Source: Siphonodentalium dalli (taxonomy: Eukaryota; Mollusca; Scaphopoda; Gadilida; Siphonodentaliidae). Taken from it: 64,000 nt of DNA. The stretch covers positions 133,927,990 to 133,991,989 of the forward strand of contig CP136067.1 in NCBI GenBank assembly GCA_032622095.1, written 5' to 3'. Under the pieces are notes generated by a model, which saw only the letters and a program-made list of their open reading frames with translations, was not told the origin of the DNA and ran no database searches. The position numbers and the translations under genes were made by a program. Shown piece after piece: positions 57,745 to 64,000 of the stretch. How positions within the stretch are numbered: the first letter of the stretch is position 1; the number at the start of each line of letters is the position of its first letter.

Positions 57745-58210
57745 GTAGTCAGGGAGCCGAATGGTGACATGTAAGTTTCTCTAAACATCGCGGGTGGAGC
57801 TTGACGACCACCCATATTACATTTTTGAAATGGTAATTGGGTATCAACCAGGTTAGGTCGTCAGTACTGACAATTTTCCTATGTTATGAACCATTTAAAA
57901 TTATTGAAATTAGCCAGGAAACTCGATGAAAAGTAACGAGAACTGCGCCCGATATAGTTAGCGTTGCGCGTAGGAGCTGTGTGCTGAGCGTATTATCGTT
58001 TATCCCTACAAATGAATGAACATCAAGTAACACGTTTTAGTTATGTGCGATAATTTGAAAACAGCTGAAAAGTGGCTGTGACGATGGCAAGTAGTATTTT
58101 TACATATGAAATCTGTATATAAATAGTTCGTGTATATGTAAACCTATCGTATACATCCTTCCAAATTACGTAGAAAAAAATTGAAAGCTGGAATGAGCCA
58201 TGTCCGTTTA
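57745..58210 (+). repeat. Dispersed repeat family C, longest copy
   Basis: The left half matches 34,150-34,425. The right half matches 50,770-51,060 inverted, and its end CATGTCCGTTT matches 10,566. It gives the best picture of the family, at about 465 bp. Confidence 0.65.
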
Positions 58211-58219
58211 AATTTATTC

Positions 58220-59520
58220 TCAGTCTTTATTGGTAATTATTTGTGACTCTAAGTCATCTGATGTCAACGGCATCGACCCTACGACATTCCAATTGTGTCT
58301 GTATGTCAATGGTCCCACACATCTTCAGATCTGATAATAAACGCTCTTCATTGATCATCTATGTTAAAATAATTTATTAGTCCCAATTTAAGTCATCTTA
58401 GATCAAAGGCACACACCAAGTTATATATTCTCCTGGTCAGGTGACCCGTGTGTACCAATTTCCCTACATATAGTCTAAAACCGATAAAGAACTCTCTTTT
58501 TTGTTAATTGTAATAATATAATCTCTATGTTCCCCTTTCGGGTCAAGTGGGACCAATGGTACTCCTCTGGATCATTTCGCCACCGCATACCGATTTCAAC
58601 GACACGATTCCAACCATTCTGCGTATATCATGAATTATTTATTTTAATTAATTATTAGTGCCATTTTAAGACATCTGGCGTCAACTATCACATGACACTC
58701 CCATGTGATCGCCAATAACCGGACAGACAACGAACAAACAAACAAATAAAATTGAGATTTATTGCTAGATATGTGACCCGCCATATCAAATCCTGTCGTA
58801 AGTCGGGATTTTTTTTACCCTGTGCCAATGCATTCTCTTATATATGCGAGTCGACCATAGGTCGCCTCGCATATATAAGAGAATGCATTGGCCTAACAAT
58901 TTTTTCTTGTATTCTTTAACAATTTTATAATTTCACCCATACAGAGCCCCAGACAAACATGAGCAGACGACACCCTTCTATATGCTTATATATATGTGTG
59001 GGGCTCCATGCAGGGCAATGGATGTTTTTTTTATTTTATGTCCTAAAAATTGTAAGAAACATTTATTTAAAAAAAAATGAGAAAAAATTGTTAGGCCAAT
59101 GCATTCTCTTATATATGCGAGGCGACCCATGGTCGACTCGCATATATAAGAGCATGCATTGGCACAGGGTAAACAAAATCCCGACTTACGACTGGATTTG
59201 ATATGGCGGGTCACATATTATACTCGTATATACATATATGAGGACAAAAAAGCACCAAAACCATTATTGGTACGAAATGTCTTTCAACTGAATTTAATTT
59301 GGGGGAATTAACTTATTCCATCTACAAAAGCTGTTCCAGAAGCATGTCGGTGATACAAATACTGCCAATGTATGGTTGTATAATGAATATGTACACATTC
59401 ATCAAGCCACATTCTTTCAACTTACTGATTTAATACTAATGAAGTCGTCAATAATTTTTACTTTGTTTTAAGAACACGGCGTGGTCCGGTCGTGATGAAC
59501 CATTGGCCCGAATAGTAGCA
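58220..59520. repeat. Duplication D5, copy 1, with internal ~145-bp tandem units
   Basis: Up to four diverged units start with TTATTAGTGCCATTTTAAGA-like sequence near 58,230, 58,375, 58,520 and 58,655. The last part (ATTATTGGTACGAAATGTCT, TCTTTCAACTTACTGAT, ACACGGCGTGGTC.GGTCGTGATGAAC) matches 61,575-61,890. The palindromic element at 58,773 interrupts it. Confidence 0.7.
58769..59218. mobile_element. Palindromic element, full form, second copy
   Basis: The element 58,773-59,214 (442 bp) has ends GTGACCCGCCATATCAAATC and GATTTGATATGGCGGGTCAC, bordered by ATAT on both sides (4-bp target duplication). The architecture is as at 48,897, with the central module in the opposite orientation. The paralogous site near 61,565 is empty. 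Confidence 0.92.
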
Positions 59521-59717
59521 CGTGACTTTTACTATGATCGAAGTAAAATAACACGCAACAGGATGCTACTGTACTGATTATTTGAGATGAGCCAAATGCA
59601 TGGTGTATTATTACTATATATTTGGTACATTTTAGTAAATATATTTTACTAAACTGCCCAACATCCGATTGCCATGGTGTTGGGCTAAAATCATAGCGAA
59701 CATAATTTAGAGTGTAA

Positions 59718-60012
59718 TTCAGTTTTTATACATGTAGATATTTCTTGTAACTAATGTTTTATACAAGTAGAGGTAATGTAATTCATGGTTTATACATGTA
59801 CAGAGTTCATGGAATTAAGTCAGGTTTACTCATGCACAGAGGTCATTGAATTCGGGTTTTATACATGTACGGAGGTAATGTAACTCAGGTTATATACATG
59901 TGTTTGTCCTGTAATTAATTCAGGTTTTATTCATGCACAGAGGTCATGTAATTCAGCTTGTTTTCATGTACAGAGGTCAACGAATTCAGGATTTATACAT
60001 GTATAGTCATCT
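59718..60012. repeat. Tandem repeat, about seven to eight units near 40 bp
   Basis: Diverged units of the form TTTATACATGTACAGAGGTC followed by ATGTAATTCAGG. Spacing varies a little. Confidence 0.85.
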
Positions 60013-60959
60013 TCCTTTACACCTACCATCAGTCATTCGTATCCCATTCGGCCTTTTGTCAATTGAGACACGGATGACGTCTGTTTCAAACTCAAATAAC
60101 CAAACAACAGTAATGTAAACGGCTTCACACTCGGAACGGATGCGCGTACACAAGTTCACAGCGTCTGTTATAACCGACTATATAAAACATAGCGTTTCCG
60201 GTTAGGGTGTACGTCTTCAGCTATAGTGATTGTCTCTTAACAAAGAACAAAAGAAAAGTGGTGTTGCCTTGAAACAGGCTCCCATATACGGATATCTCTT
60301 TTGAGAAAACCCGATAGCTCTTACCAGTTTTTTTAAACAATATATAAATTCGGTAAAGTTTCAAGTTTCCATTTAAATATTCCGGCAGTATCGAATCAAT
60401 AACCGACGCTAATGGCATCAATCCGGATAAAAAACATACTACAATACATAAACAGAGTGCGATCACTGAGTACGCAGGGTTTACTTGATGTGGACATGCA
60501 CCTGGTGCGATGGGACCTTATAGCAACGATGTCTCTGTCAGTTTATTTGAAACCACGCTTTATCCTAAACATCACTATTCGAATACACACACAACTTCAA
60601 GTAATAGAAAGATTAAAACATAACATGCAGACTTTGTCCGTGCGATTTTTTCAAATTCAAACTTATGTCTGTGGCTCATGTGCCCCATCGTCTCAAGTCA
60701 ACATTTAAACATTTATGTATATGCATGTCGCTATGACAGTATTTCTGTGTGAATGACGCGAGTGTATCAAATAAATAGATAGTCTGTATATAGTAATGGG
60801 CACATCCACTTTGTTTTGGGTGGATGTGCCTTCAATGAATGCATTAATATTACATATACTATTATATAATTATGTACCCTTTAAATGTGCTTTTGTCATG
60901 TATTTGTATATAAATTTGTATATCTCACATACCATATTTATTGGTTTATTGAGATTAAA
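60013..60959. other. Non-coding, nothing recognised
   Basis: Frames of 98 (+) and 81 (-) residues near 60.4 kb overlap each other and show no domain. Confidence 0.35.
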
Positions 60960-61260
60960 GAATTGAGACATAAACAAAACATTCAATACGGTGGGGGGGG
61001 GGGGGGTGTGTGGGGGCGATAAGCCTACTGTGAATCGCCAGGATTGACGGTGAATTTGCGTGGAGCGGATTAATATAAAGAAATCCTGGAGACTGATCAG
61101 GACTCACCAAGAATCATCGCGAACCACTGAGAATCATCGCGAACCACTGAGAATCACCGCGAACCACTGAGAATCACCGCGAACCACTGAGAATCACCGC
61201 GAACCACCGAGAATCACCGCGAACCACTGAGAATAACCGCAAATCACCTACATATTCTCA
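60960..61260. mobile_element. MITE family P, one end, with expanded 20-bp repeat
   Basis: GAGACATAAACAAAACATTC and GTGGAGCGGATTAATAT match family P. A 14-base G run lies at 60,993-61,006. At 61,110-61,249 the unit AGAATCACCGCGAACCACTG is repeated seven times with few changes. Other copies hold one or two degenerate units here, so the array grew inside this copy. Confidence 0.8.
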
Positions 61261-61329
61261 GTATATTTTACGGTATTGAGATTTATTTTATAACAGTATT
61301 AAAAAAATATAATTGTCGCGACTGTTTAG

Positions 61330-61900
61330 TTACTTGAAATTGTTTATTAGTGGACCTTTAAGTAGTTTGAGGTTAATGGTAGTTACCGTACCTATCCCAT
61401 GACACTCATCTGGTCAATATACCCATGTTTTCAACGACCAGATACCAACCATTTTAGGTAGTTAAAGTAATTATCAGTGACCATTTAAGACATCTGCCGT
61501 CGACTATACCATGTCACTCCCCGTTTTGGTCGCATGCATAGCCTGACAGATAACGAACGAACAAATATTATCCTGTTAAACAAAAAATACCAAACAATTA
61601 TTGGTACGAAACGTCTTTAAAATCAACGTCTAATTTACAACATTTGAATGCAATTGTGGGTGTGTGAAATATTTCATTTCCAGCAGCTAGTCCGGAGACA
61701 CAAAAATGTTTGTGGTACGACACTATTGCTGTCAATATATTGTTGTGTAATGAACTTGTTTACCTTTGAACGGTCATTTAGTCCCATCAAGCCCAATTCT
61801 TTCAACTTGCTGATAACGAAATCGTCAACCATTTTACATTTTTAGCAACACGGCGTGGTCAGGTCGTGATGAACATTTAGCCTGAATGGATATTTTATGC
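61330..61900. repeat. Duplication D5, copy 2
   Basis: Partner of 58,220-59,520 with about two of the ~145-bp units. The palindromic element is absent. Confidence 0.7.
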
Positions 61901-64000
61901 ATAACAGACACCATCCCCTTTCTCGTGCCATCCATACCTTTATGTATCGCGCACCTCCATTGTGTGCGGGAATTATACGACGCATTGGTCGTAAGCTGTT
62001 ACTTATTTCACAATACTTTAGTTGACAAACGGAAAGGGTTTACATTCCGTCAGTCGGTCCTCTATTATATAATTGAAAATAAGTTGTTGCTATTCCAGGG
62101 GGTTAAGTTTGATTTTCGATTACCCGGTCATATGTGTCACCTGGTCAGACAGGCACTTACATATATTGGTTAACATTTAAAATAGCAATAACGATAGAAA
62201 TCCATTTCATCGTCAACACATTGGAAAATGATTACAAAAGTCAAAAACAATCGAACTGATTTGCCAAGGTAGGAACTACAGACTATCACAATTTGGTACC
62301 TACGAACCGTATATTTTGGGGTTTGGGCGAACTGTAGCATTCGCATGCTTCTTATAAAACACGCACTGAATTGTGATATGTGTGCAGCCGAGCAGTTATT
62401 GTGTGTCACGATAACGTTTGATAATCAATCTCGATCGAGAAAAGTTCTCAGATTGGGATCAGTTATAACATATAAAGAGCAAATCCTATAAGGAGAACTG
62501 TGTTGTATCCAAGAACTCGCAATTTGTGTGTGTCTATTGTTGACAACATTGGTAGTTTTTCGGCTATGAACCATAACATGTTCGTACCGGAGCCGTAGCA
62601 TTTATCGGACGCGAATCATTTCTCACGTCGCAGTTCCCACACAGTGACATAAGTGTATCCTAATGCATGAAAGTTGCACCAACTCGTTATGGTGCGTCAC
62701 ACTATGCCATATGCCCAACTCACATATTAACCACGGTTGCTTATCTATAATCAGGAGTTAATACTTTTTCGAGAATACCGTTTTTCCGCCAATTATTCGG
62801 TGGGCAAAACTTGATTACTGTTTGCGGTTCAAAATATTCATAACACCTTTAAGTCTATGGGCTGTTGTTCCAACTATGCAGCCATACAACATATCCAAAC
62901 ATTACTTAATTTGTATGGGCAGTATGAATAACGCATGGGTGTATGTTCTATTTAGAGGTTCACTCAATACCTACCACTTAGTCAACATTTGCTAAAAAGC
63001 TCATGTTCGTTAATTAAAAATATAATCGCCAATCGTTGGCATGTACGTATGGGCGCATTGCTTATCTAACTATTTGCGTTTCCAGTTTGCCGAACATTTG
63101 TCTCGTATGTTATTTATTAACCATCGGATAATATATATTTGATCAGGCTTCGAGAATACCAATTGGCCGATAATCAGCCATATAATATAATATGTAGATA
63201 ACCAGTCATTATACATCCGGGGGACTGTAAATAAAGTCTTAAGACTGTATACACATTCAGATTCAGATAATCAAATTCAGACACGTCATCTATAACTGTA
63301 ACGGTCGCGAGGCTCAGTCACGGCCACGAATACCGATATCTCGAAACAAAACAAATACAGATATTGGTTCACGTTAATTACGAGTGATTAAAGGCTACAC
63401 AAGAATGAACGACGTCATCGTGCCTCGATACCTGGAGCAGGAATCAACAGAAAGCTGCAGAAAAGACCAGTGAATATCGTTGTTTGGCTAGGTAATAGTA
63501 TAGTGAACGGGCAGATTCTAGCTATTGACACCAAATACCCAAGGATTTACATGCATATAGTCTAGAAACCACCAAACGCAATCGGAAACCCCTCCCGATT
63601 GTGATTCAAATGATTCAAGTCCAATTCCGATGGCGTAATAAATAATCCGAAAAACTAATCAATAATACAAACACCGGTTTCCGGAAATATCCGTGACTAC
63701 ATGTGGACTGCAAATGACGCCAAAGTAGTCGACCAATTAAAAACACAGATTCGGAGCCGGAGTTTATTATGCCGACTACGACTACGTGATCGTGATCAGC
63801 CGATACTAAAATGCGGAATAGGTTTATTCGCGCGCGGTGTATAGATTACGTCGCTATGCGATCAGTCATTTAAGTAGTAAGTAACCAATATAGTGTGGTT
63901 CACTTTGGAAGTCATTATCGTATACAACTGACAATATATTTATATGAACAAAGTAATTAGTAGTAGCGCCTGGGATGGTCGTTTTCCAGGCATTATAATT
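61901..64000. other. Non-coding, nothing recognised
   Basis: A 95-residue plus frame at 61,886 has a hydrophobic start but no recognised domain. 63,225-63,500 has an ATAAAG word and GC-richer sequence that could be the edge of another element, but no partner is in the window. Confidence 0.3.

Noticed and set aside
63225-63500. LTR edge with polyadenylation-like word
   Set aside because: No partner LTR, primer site or coding sequence within the window.

Overview
This is a gene-poor, AT-rich stretch of animal genomic DNA. The evidence for a eukaryotic animal is a spliced secreted lectin gene with phase-1 introns, an APE-type non-LTR retrotransposon, an LTR retrotransposon, and many small terminal-inverted-repeat (TIR) and foldback elements. 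Nothing bacterial is visible: no operons and no rRNA or CRISPR. A marine invertebrate, possibly a lophotrochozoan such as a mollusc, is my best guess, based on the PAN plus C-type-lectin architecture and a 2A-like motif in the retrotransposon. I cannot name the species.

Layout. At 1-870 lies a diverged tandem repeat. At 1561-5355 (+) is the only convincing host gene, a three-exon secreted PAN/apple plus C-type lectin protein whose first intron carries a 12-copy, 33-bp minisatellite. Broken copies of its exons lie at 25.6 kb (exon 2) and 33.4-33.8 kb (exon 3), so a small lectin family once lay here. From 6.2 to 14.6 kb there are only small elements and one copy of a large internal duplication. 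From 14.6 to 22.4 kb there is a 3.3-kb TIR element filled with a GC-rich array, a related 0.45-kb element, and a young LTR retrotransposon that keeps only gag. At 25.9-27.9 kb is a second copy of the array-bearing element. At 29.5-31.6 kb is a decayed non-LTR element. At 34.7-38.7 kb is an apparently intact non-LTR element with a 1137-residue endonuclease/reverse transcriptase ORF and a 13-bp target-site duplication. From 40 to 64 kb are duplicated non-coding blocks, foldback elements and minisatellites.

How the parts relate. The 44-50 kb region is paralogous to pieces at 11-13.6 kb, 22.4-25.3 kb and 54.3 kb, and 58.2-59.5 kb is paralogous to 61.3-61.9 kb. These pairs act as natural empty-site and filled-site comparisons. 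They show a 0.63-kb foldback element, a nested palindromic element with GTGACCC ends, and other insertions in one copy but not the other. The main novelty candidates are the nested palindromic family (copies at 32.6, 48.4, 48.9 and 58.8 kb), the array-bearing TIR element, and the intact retrotransposon with a 2A-like motif and a perfect inverted repeat around its start codon.

All boundaries come from reading the sequence by eye. Exon limits are supported by splice consensus and matching phase, not by transcripts.
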